Source of the DNA: Burkholderia cepacia
GTDB lineage: Bacteria; Pseudomonadota; Gammaproteobacteria; Burkholderiales; Burkholderiaceae
Length of the DNA: 64,000 bases
Reading direction: 5' to 3'
Assembly (NCBI RefSeq): GCF_029962485.1
Contig: NZ_CP073637.1
Coordinates: 1,550,001 to 1,614,000, forward strand
The position numbers were made by a program, and so were the translations under genes. This document shows, one piece after another, positions 21,514 through 31,533 of this stretch (position 1 is its first letter; each line of letters starts with the position of its first letter). The notes below the pieces were generated by a model, which did not search any database, was not told where the DNA came from, and worked only from the letters and a program-made list of their open reading frames with translations.

Positions 21514-21831
21514 TTACAGCGGAATCTTGCCGGTGCAGATGTCCTTGAACATCACCCAGTCGCCCATCAGGCTGTAGATCGGGTGCCGGAACGTGGCCGG
21601 GCGGTTCTTCTCGAAGAAGAAGTGTCCGACCCACGCGAACCCGTAGCCGCAGACGATCGCCGCCGGCAGCCACAGCCAGTTGCCGGTCGCGATCGCCATC
21701 GCGACGCAGCCGATCACGCCGAGCGAGCCGATGAAGTGCAGCCGCCGCGACGTCAGGTTCTGGTGTTCGTTCAGGTAATACGGGTAGAAATCCGCGAAGC
21801 TCGCGAATTGCTCCGAATGCGTATGCGCCAT
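21514..21831 (-). CDS. Mpo1/DUF962-like membrane protein
   Basis: A 105-residue protein MAHTHSEQFASFADFYPYYL with the NEHQNLTSRRLHFIG motif, two to three hydrophobic segments and the trailing WVGHFFFEKNRPATF. These match the DUF962 family that includes yeast Mpo1, a dioxygenase of 2-hydroxy fatty acid alpha-oxidation. The conserved His residues are present (H24, H32, H70). Biochemical role in bacteria is inferred. It converges on the YihY gene. Confidence 0.85.
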   Translation of the reverse strand: MAHTHSEQFASFADFYPYYLNEHQNLTSRRLHFIGSLGVIGCVAMAIATGNWLWLPAAIVCGYGFAWVGHFFFEKNRPATFRHPIYSLMGDWVMFKDICTGKIPL

Positions 21832-21988
21832 GGCCGTCTCCTCGGGCCGCTGTCGATGGGGCCATTGTGCGGCGGCTGGTCCGTGTCCGCAAGCGGGGGC
21901 GGGCCGCCGCGCCGGGCCGCGCTTTCCTTTTGACAGGCTTTCCGATAGGATCGAAAGAGATTTTGCATTCAAGCATGAGGGGACTACG

Positions 21989-22444
21989 ATGCGCGTCAGC
22001 GATATTCTGAAAGTGAAGGGCAACACGCTGTTTACGGTGACGCCCGATAAACCGCTGCGCGAAGCGGTCGACACGATGGCCGAACACGATATCGGTTCGC
22101 TCGTCGTGATGGAGTACGGCGATCTGGTGGGGATGCTGACGTTCCGCGAGATCATCCTGCGCCTGCACGTGAACGGCGGTGCGATCGGCGACGTCCAGGT
22201 GCGCAAGGTGATGGACGAGCCGCTCACGTGTACGCCGGAAACCGACGTCAACGAAGTGCGCCGGATGATGCTCGAGCGTCACGCGCGCTACATGCCGGTG
22301 CTCGACAAGAAGGTGCTGATGGGTGTCATTTCGTTCTACGACGTCGCGAAGACGGTCGTCGAGGCGCAGAGCTTCGAGAACCGGATGTTGAAGGCGTACA
22401 TCCGCGACTGGCCGGAATCGGAAGCCGAAGCGCACAAGCCGTGA
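21989..22444 (+). CDS. CBS-domain protein
   Basis: A 151-residue protein consisting of a pair of CBS motifs (about 8-60 and 75-130), starting MRVSDILKVKGNTLFTVTPD. Such stand-alone Bateman modules bind adenine nucleotides and modulate partner proteins; the partner is unknown. The ATG at 21989 follows GAGGGGAC at proper distance. It runs in the same direction as the MFS-acyltransferase gene, 139 bases away. Confidence 0.9.
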   Translation: MRVSDILKVKGNTLFTVTPDKPLREAVDTMAEHDIGSLVVMEYGDLVGMLTFREIILRLHVNGGAIGDVQVRKVMDEPLTCTPETDVNEVRRMMLERHARYMPVLDKKVLMGVISFYDVAKTVVEAQSFENRMLKAYIRDWPESEAEAHKP

Positions 22445-22583
22445 ACCGCGCCGCGCCCGGCACCTTGATGCATGGGCGCCGCCATCCGGCATGCGGCGGC
22501 GCAGGCTTGTCCTGCGCCGCCGTTTTTTCAACGACAACACGAGGCCCGCGCAGCTTCGCCGAGACGACGCGCGCGTATTCCGC

Positions 22584-24518
22584 ATGAGCGATCACACGCA
22601 AGCCACTTCGGAGCGGCGCGACGAGCGGCGCGCCCACGCATCGCAGTTCGACCTGCTGCGCGAGCGCCGCTTCGCCCCGTTCTTCACGACCCAGTTCCTC
22701 GGTGCGCTGAACGACAACGTCTTCAAGATCGGCTTCACGTCGCTCGTCACCTATCACACCGCGCGGTTCTCCGGCGTCGACGCCAAGACGGCCGCGTTCC
22801 TGATTTCCGCGATCTTCATTCTGCCGTTCGTGCTGTTTTCGGCGACGTCCGGCCAGATCGCCGACAAATACGACAAGGCGACTCTCACGCGCTTCGTGAA
22901 GACCTTCGAGATCGCGCTGATGCTCGTCGGCGCGGCCGGCTTCGTCACGCATAGCGCGACGCTGCTGTATCTGTGCACGTTCATGATGGGGATGCACTCG
23001 ACGCTGTTCGGGCCCGTCAAGTATTCGTACTTGCCGCAGCATCTGGGCGAGCACGAGCTGGTCGGCGGCAATGGCCTCGTCGAAATGGGCACGTTCATCG
23101 CGATCCTGATCGGCACGATCATCGGCGGCGCGGCTGCGGGCATCGAAGGCGCCGGCGAGCGCGTGCTCGCGGTGAGCGTCGTCGTGATCGCGCTCGCGGG
23201 GCGGCTCGTCGCGCAGCGCGTGCCGTCGACGCCGGCGCCGCAGCCCGATCTCGTGATCAACTGGAACCCGTTCAGCGAAACGTGGCGCAATCTCGGGCTC
23301 GCGCGCCAGAACCGCACCGTGTTTCTGAGCCTGCTCGGCATCTCGTGGCTGTGGTTCGTCGGCGCGACGTTCCTCACGTCGTTCTTCAATTTCGCGAAAG
23401 ACGTGCTGTCCGCGAGCCCCGACGTCGTCACGATCCTGCTCGCGACGTTCTCGGTCGGCATCGGCCTCGGCTCGCTGCTGTGTGAGCGGCTGTCGCAGCG
23501 GCGCGTCGAGATCGGCCTCGTGCCGCTCGGCTCGATCGGCATCAGCGTGTTCGCGATCGAGCTGTATTTCGCGAGCCACGCGCTGCCGTCGCCCGGCCAT
23601 CTGCTGTCGGTCGGCGAATTCCTGGCCGGCGCGCGCCACTGGCGCATCCTGGTCGACCTGTTCCTGCTCGCGATGTTCGGCGGCTTCTACAGCGTGCCGC
23701 TGTATGCGCTGATCCAGAGCCGCAGCGCGCCGACGCACCGCGCGCGGATCATCGCCGCGAACAACATCCTGAACGCGCTGTTCATGATCCTGTCGGCCGT
23801 GATGGCGATGGGGCTGACCAAGGCCGGCGTCGACATCCCGGGGCTGTTCCTCGTCACCGCGCTCTTGAACGTGATCGTCGCGACGTATATCTACCTGCTC
23901 GTGCCCGAGTTCCTGCTGCGCTTCGTTGCGTGGGTGCTCGTGCATACCTTCTACCGGATCCGCCTCGTGCATGCGGAGCGGATCCCGGCGGAAGGGGCGG
24001 CCGTGCTCGTGTGCAACCATGTCAGCTACGTCGATGCGCTCGTGCTGGCCGCCGCGAGCCCGCGCCCGATCCGTTTCGTGATGGATCACCGGATCTTCAA
24101 GACGCGCTTCGCGAGCTGGGTGTTCCGGCATGCGAAGGCGATCCCGATCGCGCCGCGTCACGAGGATCCCGCGATGCTCGCGCGGGCGTACGACCTGTGC
24201 GAGGCCGCGCTGAAGGACGGCGAACTCGTGTGCATCTTCCCCGAGGGCAAGCTGACGAAGACGGGCGACATCAACACGTTCCACCACGGCATCACCGAGA
24301 TCCTGGGTCGCACGCCAGCGCCGGTGATCCCGATGGCGCTGCGCGGGCTGTGGGGCAGCTATTTCTCGCGGCATTCCGATGCGCGGATGCCGCGTCCCAT
24401 CAAGCGCGGCATGATGAGCCGGCTGACGCTGGCCGTCGGCGAGCCGATCCCGGCGTCGGTCGCGACGCCCGAGTCGCTGCAGGCGGCGGTGACCGAACTG
24501 CGCGGCGCGCGGAAGTAG
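22584..24518 (+). CDS. MFS transporter fused to 1-acylglycerophosphate acyltransferase domain
   Basis: A 644-residue two-domain membrane protein. Residues about 25-425 form an MFS transporter with 12 helices (FFTTQFLGALNDNVFKIGFT is the LplT-like start). Residues about 440-644 form a PlsC acyltransferase with the catalytic NHVSYVD box (NHx4D) and FPEGKLTKTGD. The combination recalls the E. coli LplT-Aas pair that imports and re-acylates lysophospholipids, but without the Aas ligase domain. The start MSDHTQATSE at 22584 avoids an Arg-rich pseudo-extension. Substrates are inferred. Confidence 0.88.
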   Translation: MSDHTQATSERRDERRAHASQFDLLRERRFAPFFTTQFLGALNDNVFKIGFTSLVTYHTARFSGVDAKTAAFLISAIFILPFVLFSATSGQIADKYDKATLTRFVKTFEIALMLVGAAGFVTHSATLLYLCTFMMGMHSTLFGPVKYSYLPQHLGEHELVGGNGLVEMGTFIAILIGTIIGGAAAGIEGAGERVLAVSVVVIALAGRLVAQRVPSTPAPQPDLVINWNPFSETWRNLGLARQNRTVFLSLLGISWLWFVGATFLTSFFNFAKDVLSASPDVVTILLATFSVGIGLGSLLCERLSQRRVEIGLVPLGSIGISVFAIELYFASHALPSPGHLLSVGEFLAGARHWRILVDLFLLAMFGGFYSVPLYALIQSRSAPTHRARIIAANNILNALFMILSAVMAMGLTKAGVDIPGLFLVTALLNVIVATYIYLLVPEFLLRFVAWVLVHTFYRIRLVHAERIPAEGAAVLVCNHVSYVDALVLAAASPRPIRFVMDHRIFKTRFASWVFRHAKAIPIAPRHEDPAMLARAYDLCEAALKDGELVCIFPEGKLTKTGDINTFHHGITEILGRTPAPVIPMALRGLWGSYFSRHSDARMPRPIKRGMMSRLTLAVGEPIPASVATPESLQAAVTELRGARK

Positions 24519-24758
24519 GCGGGTGCCGGCGCACCGCGCCGGCATTCGGCTGCTGCCGGGCCGGAACGGGCATTCGGCTGCGACAATCGGGCCGCACCGG
24601 CATGTGCCGTGCGGCCGGCCGGCGTTTCATGCGGCCCGCGGGCCCGGGACGGCTGGCATAATAGCGGTTTACCTCTTTTTCTCGACCGGCAAACGATCGA
24701 TCTGCCCGCGGCACGGGCAGCGCATCGGTTTGCCCATTTCTCTTTGGGCGGTTCCATC

Positions 24759-25859
24759 ATGTCCGGCAATACCCTCGGCACGCTTTTCACTGTCACGACC
24801 TTCGGCGAATCGCACGGTCCCGCGATCGGTTGCGTGATCGACGGCTGCCCGCCGGGGATGGGGCTGACCGAAGCCGACATCCAGGTCGAGCTCGATCGCC
24901 GCAAGCCCGGCACGTCGCGGCACGTGACGCAACGACAGGAGGCTGACGAGGTCGAGATCCTGTCGGGCGTGTTCGAAGGCGTGACGACCGGCACGCCGAT
25001 CGCGCTGCTGATCCGCAACACCGACCAGCGCAGCAAGGACTACGGCAACATCGTCGAGACGTTCCGTCCCGGCCATGCCGATTACACGTACTGGCAGAAA
25101 TACGGCATCCGCGACTACCGTGGCGGCGGTCGCTCGTCCGCGCGCCTGACCGCGCCGATCGTCGGCGCAGGTGCGGTTGCGAAGAAGTGGCTGCGCGAGC
25201 GCTTCGGCGTCGAGGTGCGCGGCTACATGAGCGGCCTCGGCGAGATCGACGTGCCGTTCGTCGATTGGTCGCACGTGCACGAGAACCCGTTCTTCTCGCC
25301 GAATGCGGCGGTCGTGCCGGAGCTCGAGGCGTACATGGATGCGCTGCGCAAGGATGGCGATTCGATCGGTGCGCGCATCGACGTCGTCGCCTCGGGTGTG
25401 CCGGTCGGCTGGGGCGAACCCGTGTTCGACCGTCTCGATGCCGATATCGCGAAGGCGATGATGAGTATCAACGCGGTGAAGGGCGTCGAGATCGGCGCGG
25501 GCTTCGATAGCGTCGCCCAGCGCGGCTCGGTGCACGGCGACGAGTTGACGCCGAGCGGTTTCGTCGGCAACCATGCGGGCGGCGTGCTTGGCGGGATTTC
25601 GACGGGGCAGGACATCGCCGTGTCGATCGCGATCAAGCCGACGTCGAGTATCCGCACGCCGCGCCGTTCGATCACGAAGGCAGGCGACGAAGCGACGGTC
25701 GAGACGTTCGGCCGCCACGATCCGTGCGTCGGCATTCGTGCGACGCCGATTGCAGAGTCGATGCTCGCACTGGTGCTGATCGACCATGCGCTGCGCCATC
25801 GCGCACAGTGCGGCGACGTCGAGACATCGACGCCGAAGATTGCCGGTAGCGCGACCTGA
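24759..25859 (+). CDS. aroC: chorismate synthase
   Basis: Catalyses the last shikimate-pathway step, converting EPSP to chorismate with reduced FMN. The protein has 366 residues with all three family signatures: [14 protein letters not shown] near the N-terminus, [10 protein letters not shown] in the first third, and the RTPRRSI segment near 300. The ATG at 24759 gives the standard [18 protein letters not shown]. An AT-rich CATAAT at 24656-24661 could be its -10 box. A strong bidirectional terminator follows. Confidence 0.97.
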   Translation: MSGNTLGTLFTVTTFGESHGPAIGCVIDGCPPGMGLTEADIQVELDRRKPGTSRHVTQRQEADEVEILSGVFEGVTTGTPIALLIRNTDQRSKDYGNIVETFRPGHADYTYWQKYGIRDYRGGGRSSARLTAPIVGAGAVAKKWLRERFGVEVRGYMSGLGEIDVPFVDWSHVHENPFFSPNAAVVPELEAYMDALRKDGDSIGARIDVVASGVPVGWGEPVFDRLDADIAKAMMSINAVKGVEIGAGFDSVAQRGSVHGDELTPSGFVGNHAGGVLGGISTGQDIAVSIAIKPTSSIRTPRRSITKAGDEATVETFGRHDPCVGIRATPIAESMLALVLIDHALRHRAQCGDVETSTPKIAGSAT

Positions 25860-25916
25860 CGCAAGCGGGCGGGGGGCTTCGAGCCTCGCCTCGTCTGACA
25901 GACGTGCCGGGAATGC

Positions 25917-25950
25917 AAAACGGGGCGCTGCTTCAAGCAGCGCCCCGTTT
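25917..25950 (+). terminator. bidirectional terminator between aroC and the ETF-QO gene
   Basis: An 11-bp stem (CGGGGCGCTGC and its complement, 25921-25931 and 25937-25947) with a 5-base loop is flanked by AAAA on the left and TTT on the right. It can end transcription from both convergent genes. Confidence 0.8.
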
Positions 25951-26003
25951 CGTTTGTGGCGGCCCACAAAAACGCGCCGCTCGTGGCGGCGCGCTGTGGC
26001 GGA

Positions 26004-27677
26004 TTACATGTTCGGGTAATTCGGCCCGCCGCCGCCTTCCGGCGTGACCCACACGATGTTCTGCGTCGGGTCCTTGATGTCGCAGGTCTTGCAGTGCACG
26101 CAGTTCTGCGCGTTGATCACCAGCCGGTCGCTGCCGTCGTCGTTCTTCACGAACTCGTACACGGCCGCCGGGCAGAAGCGCCCCTCCGGCCCCGCATACG
26201 TACGCAGGTTCACGTTCACCGGCACGTTCGAATCCTTCAGCGTCAGGTGCGCCGGCTGGTTCTCCTCGTGGTTCGTGTTCGAGATGAACACCGACGACAG
26301 CCGGTCGAACGTCAGCTTGCCGTCCGGCTTCGGATACTCGATCGGCTGGCATTGCGACGCCGGCTTCAGCATCTCGTGGTCCGCGTGCTTGTGATGCAGC
26401 GTCCACGGCACGTTGCCGCCCATCACCTTCTGCTCGAGCCCGACCATCAGCGTACCCAGGTACAGGCCCTTCGCCATCCACTGCTTGAAGTTGCGCGCGC
26501 GGTACAGCTCCGTGTACAGCCACGACTGCTTGAAGGCATCCGGATACGCGTTGAGCTCGTCCGACTGACGGCCGGCCTGCACCGCGTCGAATGCCGCGTC
26601 GGCCGCCAGCATGCCGGTCTTGATCGCCGCGTGGCTGCCCTTGATTCGCGACGCGTTCAGGAAGCCCGCGTCGTCGCCGATCAGCGCGCCGCCCGGGAAC
26701 ACCGTCTTCGGCAGCGACAGCAGCCCGCCCGCCGTGATCGCACGCGCGCCGTACGACACGCGCTTGCCGCCTTCGAGGAACGCGCGGATCGACGGGTGCG
26801 TCTTGTAGCGCTGGAATTCCTCGAACGGCGACAGGTATGGGTTCGTGTAGCCGAGGCCGACCACGAAGCCGACCACGACCTGGTTGTTGTCCATGTGATA
26901 CAGGAACGAGCCGCCGTAGGTATCCGACTTCAGCGGCCAGCCGGCCGTGTGGATCACGAGGCCCGGCTTGTGCTTCGCGGGATCGATTTCCCACAGTTCC
27001 TTGATGCCGATCCCGTACGCCTGCGGCTCGGCGTTCGCGTCCAGCTTGAACTTCGAGATCAGCTGGCGGCCGAGGTGGCCGCGGCAGCCTTCGGCGAACA
27101 GCGTGTACTTCGCGTGCAGCTCCATGCCGAGCTGGAAGTTCTCGGTCGGCTCGCCGTCCTTGCCCACGCCCATGTTGCCGGTCGCGACGCCTTTGACTGA
27201 GCCGTCGTCGTTATAGAGGATCTCGGCGGCCGGGAAGCCGGGGAAGATCTCGACACCGAGCGCTTCGGCCTGCTGGCCCAGCCAGCGCGTGACGTTGCCC
27301 AGCGAAATGACGTAGTTGCCGTGGTTCTGGAAGTTGGCGGGCAGCGCCCAGTTGGGCGTGGTGACCGCGCTCTTCTCGGACAGGAACAGGAAGCGGTCTT
27401 CCGTCACCTCGACGTCGAGCGGAGCGCCGCGTTCCTTCCAGTCGGGGAACAGTTCGTTGATCGCACGCGGATCCATCACCGCGCCCGACAGGATGTGCGC
27501 GCCGATCTCGGAACCCTTCTCGAGCACGCACACGCCGATCTCGGTGCCTTTCTCGGCGGCCAGCTGCTTGAGCCGGATCGCCGCCGACAGCCCGGCGGGG
27601 CCGCCGCCGACGATCACGACGTCGTATTCCATCGATTCGCGCGGGCCGTATTGCTCGATGAGGCTTGCGGGGGTCAT
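26004..27677 (-). CDS. electron-transfer flavoprotein-ubiquinone oxidoreductase
   Basis: Inner-membrane iron-sulfur flavoprotein passing electrons from ETF (fatty acid and amino acid dehydrogenases) to ubiquinone. The 557-residue protein has the FAD dinucleotide fold VVIVGGGPAGLSAAIRLKQ near the N-terminus, the GCRGHLGRQL segment and a C-terminal ferredoxin-like domain. The latter has the cluster ligands in CVHCKTCDIKDP plus an upstream Cys in the RFCPAAVYEF segment. The start MTPASLIEQYGP at 27677 follows AGAGG. It fits the neighbouring acyl-CoA-related genes. Confidence 0.95.
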   Translation of the reverse strand: MTPASLIEQYGPRESMEYDVVIVGGGPAGLSAAIRLKQLAAEKGTEIGVCVLEKGSEIGAHILSGAVMDPRAINELFPDWKERGAPLDVEVTEDRFLFLSEKSAVTTPNWALPANFQNHGNYVISLGNVTRWLGQQAEALGVEIFPGFPAAEILYNDDGSVKGVATGNMGVGKDGEPTENFQLGMELHAKYTLFAEGCRGHLGRQLISKFKLDANAEPQAYGIGIKELWEIDPAKHKPGLVIHTAGWPLKSDTYGGSFLYHMDNNQVVVGFVVGLGYTNPYLSPFEEFQRYKTHPSIRAFLEGGKRVSYGARAITAGGLLSLPKTVFPGGALIGDDAGFLNASRIKGSHAAIKTGMLAADAAFDAVQAGRQSDELNAYPDAFKQSWLYTELYRARNFKQWMAKGLYLGTLMVGLEQKVMGGNVPWTLHHKHADHEMLKPASQCQPIEYPKPDGKLTFDRLSSVFISNTNHEENQPAHLTLKDSNVPVNVNLRTYAGPEGRFCPAAVYEFVKNDDGSDRLVINAQNCVHCKTCDIKDPTQNIVWVTPEGGGGPNYPNM

Positions 27678-27855
27678 TGGCGTTCCTCTAACCGTTAGAA
27701 TGCTTTTATTCGGGAGCGTATTGTCTGCGAAACGAAACGCTTGCCGCAACAACATGCGGCTAGATTAGCACGATCGTTCTATTTTCGTGCTAGGGTAATG
27801 CTGCCCGGGCTGTGCCGCCCGGGCTGGCGAAACGACATCGAAAGGGGATGTGCAA

Positions 27856-28638
27856 ATGGGTCGATCGATCAATCTGGAAGGCAAGGTTGCGCTGGTCACG
27901 GGCGCGTCGAGCGGCCTCGGGCAGCGCTTTGCGCAGGTGCTGTCGCAGGCCGGCGCGAAGGTCGTGCTTGCGAGCCGCCGTGTCGAGCGCCTGAAGGAGC
28001 TGCGCGCGGAGATCGAGGCGGCGGGCGGCGCCGCGCACGTCGTGTCGCTCGACGTCACCGACGTCCAGAGCATCAAGGCGGCGGTCGCGCATGCGGAAAC
28101 GGAAGCCGGTACGATCGACATCCTCGTGAACAATTCGGGTGTCTCGACGATGCAGAAGCTTGTCGACGTCACGCCGGCCGATTTCGAGTTCGTGTTCGAC
28201 ACCAACACGCGTGGCGCGTTTTTCGTCGCCCAGGAAGTCGCGAAGCGGATGATCATGCGCGCGAACGGCAGCGGCAACGGCAAGCCGCCGTGCCGGATCA
28301 TCAACATCGCGTCGGTGGCCGGGCTGCGCGTGTTCCCGCAGATCGGCCTGTACGCGATGAGCAAGGCCGCGGTCGTGCAGATGACGCGCGCGATGGCGCT
28401 CGAGTGGGGGCGCCACGGGATCAACGTCAACGCGATCTGTCCGGGCTATATCGATACCGAAATCAATCATTACCTGTGGGAAACCGAGCAGGGCCAGAAG
28501 CTGCAGTCGATGCTTCCGCGCCGGCGCGTCGGCAAGCCGCAGGATCTCGACGGGCTGTTGTTGCTGCTCGCGGCCGACGAGTCGCAGTTCATCAATGGCT
28601 CGATTATCTCCGCCGACGATGGCTTCGGCCTCGCCTGA
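27856..28638 (+). CDS. short-chain dehydrogenase/reductase
   Basis: A 260-residue NAD(P)-dependent SDR of the classical type: TGASSGLG cofactor loop (15-22), NNSG motif, and catalytic YAMSK (Tyr166, Lys170) with upstream Ser in IASVAG. Substrate unknown; the context with a thioesterase and ETF-QO suggests a 3-hydroxyacyl substrate, which is inference. The ATG at 27856 was preferred over GTG at 27850 because AAAGGGG ends 8 bases before it. Confidence 0.92.
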   Translation: MGRSINLEGKVALVTGASSGLGQRFAQVLSQAGAKVVLASRRVERLKELRAEIEAAGGAAHVVSLDVTDVQSIKAAVAHAETEAGTIDILVNNSGVSTMQKLVDVTPADFEFVFDTNTRGAFFVAQEVAKRMIMRANGSGNGKPPCRIINIASVAGLRVFPQIGLYAMSKAAVVQMTRAMALEWGRHGINVNAICPGYIDTEINHYLWETEQGQKLQSMLPRRRVGKPQDLDGLLLLLAADESQFINGSIISADDGFGLA

Positions 28639-28670
28639 GCGGACGACACTCAGCAACAAAGAAGACTGCA

Positions 28671-29111
28671 ATGAGCGCAACAAGCGATTACTCCCCCGTA
28701 TTTGAGATGTCGATGCCGATCCGCTGGGGCGACATGGACGCATTCGGCCATGTGAACAACACGGTCTATTTCCGCTACATGGAGCAGGCGCGGATCTCGT
28801 GGTTCGAGGAACTCGGCATTGCCGGCGGCAATGGCGAAGGGCAGGGGCCCGTCATCGTCACGGCGTCGATGGAATTCCTCAAGCAGCTGCATTATCCGGG
28901 CGACGTGATCGCGAAGATGTCGGCCGCGAAGCCCGGCCGGAGCAGCTTCGACACCGGTTTCGAGCTCACGCGCGCGGACGATCCGCAGCACGTCTATGCG
29001 CGCGGCAAGGCGCGCTGCGTGTGGGTCGACTACGCGCTGGGCAAGTCGGTGGAGCTGCCGCAATTGCTGCGCGACACGATCGAGCGCGCACTCGCGACGA
29101 AAATCGACTGA
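28671..29111 (+). CDS. acyl-CoA thioesterase, 4HBT hotdog fold (YbgC-like)
   Basis: A 146-residue single-hotdog thioesterase. The YbgC/4HBT active-site motif GDMDAFGHVNNTVYFRYME (about residues 19-37) includes the catalytic Asp. It lies 32 bases after the SDR stop and is probably cotranscribed with it. It hydrolyses an acyl-CoA thioester of unknown chain type. Confidence 0.9.
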   Translation: MSATSDYSPVFEMSMPIRWGDMDAFGHVNNTVYFRYMEQARISWFEELGIAGGNGEGQGPVIVTASMEFLKQLHYPGDVIAKMSAAKPGRSSFDTGFELTRADDPQHVYARGKARCVWVDYALGKSVELPQLLRDTIERALATKID

Positions 29112-29168
29112 GCGCCGGGTCGGCGAGGCCGGCGCCGGCGCGCCGGTGATTTGCCGTGCCTGTCGTTA

Positions 29169-29207
29169 CCCGAATCGGCCGCCTTGCGCGGCCGATCGTC
29201 ATTCGGG
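29169..29207. terminator. hairpin between convergent thioesterase and regulator genes
   Basis: A perfect 9-bp stem (ATCGGCCGC, 29174-29182, with its complement at 29188-29196) is nested in an outer repeat CCCGA/TCGGG. There is no clear U-run, so this is a weak terminator candidate. Confidence 0.35.
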
Positions 29208-29227
29208 CGCCGCCACGCGTCCGGCGT

Positions 29228-29773
29228 TCACTGTCCGAGCAGACGTTGCAGCAGCTCTGGCGTGTTGCTCGTGCCGTATTTGCGCATCAACCGTGCGCGG
29301 TAGATGTCGACCGTGCGCGAACTGATGTCGAGCACGCGTCCGATCTGCTTGCTGGTCTTGCCGGTCGCGAGCTGCGCGGCGATCTCGCGCTCGCGCGGGG
29401 TCAGCTCGACGGCGACCCGGCGTGTCGCACTCAGATCCTCGAAGGTCCACACGCCGGCCGCGAGCGGCGCGGTGCGGTCGAGCGCGCGGCCCGTCACGTG
29501 GCACCAGAACAACTCGCCATCCGCGCGCTTCATGATTCTGTCATCCGAGTAGATGCCGTTCGCGGCCATCACGCGCGCGATACGCTCGCCGATGCGCTGA
29601 AATTCGTCCGTCGACGGGTAGAGCACCTCGTAAGACTTTCCGATCAGGTCGGCCCGCGCGCAGCGGAAGATCGACGCGAGCGCGTCGTTGCAATCCTCGA
29701 TCACGCGGTCGCGAGACAGCACGAGGCCGAGCGGCGCGAGGTGGAAGGCAGTCTGGTAATCGAGAGCAGGCAT
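29228..29773 (-). CDS. PAS-LuxR transcriptional regulator
   Basis: A 181-residue regulator with an N-terminal PAS sensor (about 5-110, including the FWCHVTGRALD strand) and a C-terminal LuxR-type helix-turn-helix (about 120-175, LTPREREIAAQLATGKTSKQ). It has no receiver domain, so signal sensing is by PAS. The start MPALDYQTAF at 29773 was chosen; longer frames upstream read as atypical sequence. It diverges from scoAB across 223 bases and may regulate it; that is inference. Confidence 0.85.
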   Translation of the reverse strand: MPALDYQTAFHLAPLGLVLSRDRVIEDCNDALASIFRCARADLIGKSYEVLYPSTDEFQRIGERIARVMAANGIYSDDRIMKRADGELFWCHVTGRALDRTAPLAAGVWTFEDLSATRRVAVELTPREREIAAQLATGKTSKQIGRVLDISSRTVDIYRARLMRKYGTSNTPELLQRLLGQ

Positions 29774-29996
29774 GGCGCAGGCAAGCGGAGGCAAACGCTT
29801 ATGTATTTTTGCGTATTGTGCCGCATCCGCGCCGCATCGTACCCTTTCAGGCATCTCGCGGCGGTTTGCCGCGACATAAAAACAGCGCGCTTCGACGCAG
29901 GCATCGCCGCGCATGCATAGAATGATGCGGCGGGCTTGCGGCCCAGCTGGGCGCGTGAACCGGTTTTGCTGGTTTCCATAGAGGAAGGGACAACTG

Positions 29997-30701
29997 ATGA
30001 ACAAAGTCTATCCAAGCGCGGCTGCCGCGCTGGAAGGGATCGTCCGCGACGGACAGACCTTCGCGGTGGGCGGCTTCGGCCTGTGCGGGATTCCGGAGGC
30101 GCTGATCGCGGCGTTGCGCGACTCGGCCGTCAAGGGCATCACCTGCATCAGCAACAACGCGGGCGTCGACGGCTTCGGCCTCGGTCTGCTGCTGGAAACG
30201 CGCCAGATCAAGAAGATGATCTCGTCGTACGTCGGCGAGAACAAGGAGTTCGAGCGCCAGTACCTGGCCGGCGAACTCGAGCTCGAATTCACGCCGCAAG
30301 GCACGCTCGCCGAGAAGCTGCGCGCGGGCGGCGCAGGCATCCCCGCCTTCTTCACGAATACCGGCTACGGCACCGTCATCGCGGAAGGCAAGGAAACGCG
30401 TCAATTCGGCGACCGCCACTACGTGCTCGAGCCGTCGCTGACAGCCGACGTCGCGCTCGTGAAGGCGTGGAAGGCCGACAAGTCCGGCAACCTGATCTAT
30501 CGCCGCACGGCGCGCAACTTCAACCCGATGTGCGCGATGGCCGGCAAGATCACCGTGGTGGAGGTCGAGGAGATCGTCGAGAACGGCACGCTCGATCCGG
30601 ACCAGGTCCACACGCCGGGGATTTTCGTGCAGCGCATCGTGCTGAACGCGACGCCTGAAAAACGCATCGAACAACGCGTCGTACGCGCGAAAGGAGACTG
30701 A
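29997..30701 (+). CDS. scoA: 3-oxoacid CoA-transferase subunit A
   Basis: Alpha subunit of succinyl-CoA:3-ketoacid CoA-transferase, moving CoA from succinyl-CoA to acetoacetate. The 234-residue chain begins [20 protein letters not shown] and has the glycine-rich [14 protein letters not shown] loop and the [14 protein letters not shown] segment. It is paired with subunit B one base downstream. The AtoD-type alternative (acetate CoA-transferase) is possible, but segments such as [10 protein letters not shown] favour SCOT. Confidence 0.92.
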   Translation: MNKVYPSAAAALEGIVRDGQTFAVGGFGLCGIPEALIAALRDSAVKGITCISNNAGVDGFGLGLLLETRQIKKMISSYVGENKEFERQYLAGELELEFTPQGTLAEKLRAGGAGIPAFFTNTGYGTVIAEGKETRQFGDRHYVLEPSLTADVALVKAWKADKSGNLIYRRTARNFNPMCAMAGKITVVEVEEIVENGTLDPDQVHTPGIFVQRIVLNATPEKRIEQRVVRAKGD

Positions 30702-30702
30702 C

Positions 30703-31344
30703 ATGGCCTGGAATCGTGACCAGATGGCCGCGCGCGCGGCGAAGGAACTGCAGGACGGCTTCTACGTGAACCTCGGTATCGGCCTGCCGACGCTCGTTGC
30801 CAACCACGTGCCGGAAGGCGTCGAGGTGTGGCTGCAGTCGGAAAACGGCCTGCTCGGTATCGGCCCGTCGCCGACCGAAGACGAAGTCGACGCCGATCTC
30901 ATCAACGCCGGCAAGCAGACCGTCACGACGCTGCCGGGCTCGTCGATCTTCTCGTCGGCCGACTCGTTCGCGATGATTCGCGGCGGCCACATCAACCTCG
31001 CGATCCTCGGCGCGATGCAGGTCAGCAAGCAGGGCGATCTCGCGAACTGGATGATCCCCGGCAAGATGATCAAGGGGATGGGCGGCGCGATGGACCTCGT
31101 CGCGGGTGTGGGGCGTGTCGTCGTGCTGATGGAGCATGTCGCGAAGGGCGACCAGCACAAGATCCTCGACGCGTGCAACCTGCCGCTGACGGGTGTCGGC
31201 GTGGTCGACCTGATCATCACCGATCTCGGCGTGATCGAAGTGACGCCGGCCGGCCTGAAGGTCCTCGAGCTCGCCGACGGCGTGAGCGCCGACGAGATCC
31301 AGGCGAAGACGGGCGCGCCGCTCGACTTCAACGCCGTCGCGTAA
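30703..31344 (+). CDS. scoB: 3-oxoacid CoA-transferase subunit B
   Basis: Beta subunit, 213 residues, carrying the catalytic glutamate in [10 protein letters not shown] (Glu47) that forms the enzyme-CoA thioester. [13 protein letters not shown] and [15 protein letters not shown] are further family signatures. It is tightly linked to scoA, and a very strong hairpin terminator follows. The pair lets the cell use acetoacetate and PHB-derived ketone bodies. Confidence 0.93.
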   Translation: MAWNRDQMAARAAKELQDGFYVNLGIGLPTLVANHVPEGVEVWLQSENGLLGIGPSPTEDEVDADLINAGKQTVTTLPGSSIFSSADSFAMIRGGHINLAILGAMQVSKQGDLANWMIPGKMIKGMGGAMDLVAGVGRVVVLMEHVAKGDQHKILDACNLPLTGVGVVDLIITDLGVIEVTPAGLKVLELADGVSADEIQAKTGAPLDFNAVA

Positions 31345-31371
31345 GTCCGCCGCACACCCGCGCGGTCTCGA

Positions 31372-31407
31372 CGCCCCGCATGCCGGACGACGGCATGCGG
31401 GGCGTTT
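31372..31407 (+). terminator. terminator of scoAB
   Basis: A perfect 14-bp stem (31372-31385 with 31391-31404), 5-base loop GACGA, followed by TTT. Only a short U-run, but the stem is exceptionally stable. Confidence 0.65.
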
Positions 31408-31533
31408 GTCATGGCGCATTGGCGGGCCGCCTATTCGGTGCCCGATGAGCCGACCCGCGCGCCGGAAGCGGTTTACAATCGTTTGCATCGGGCGCCGCAA
31501 GCGTTGCCCCGCGCGTCGCCCCCGTTCGACAGG

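Noticed and set aside
27850..27852. GTG as start of the SDR gene
   Set aside because: Only 2 bases after the Shine-Dalgarno sequence; ATG 27856 has proper spacing.
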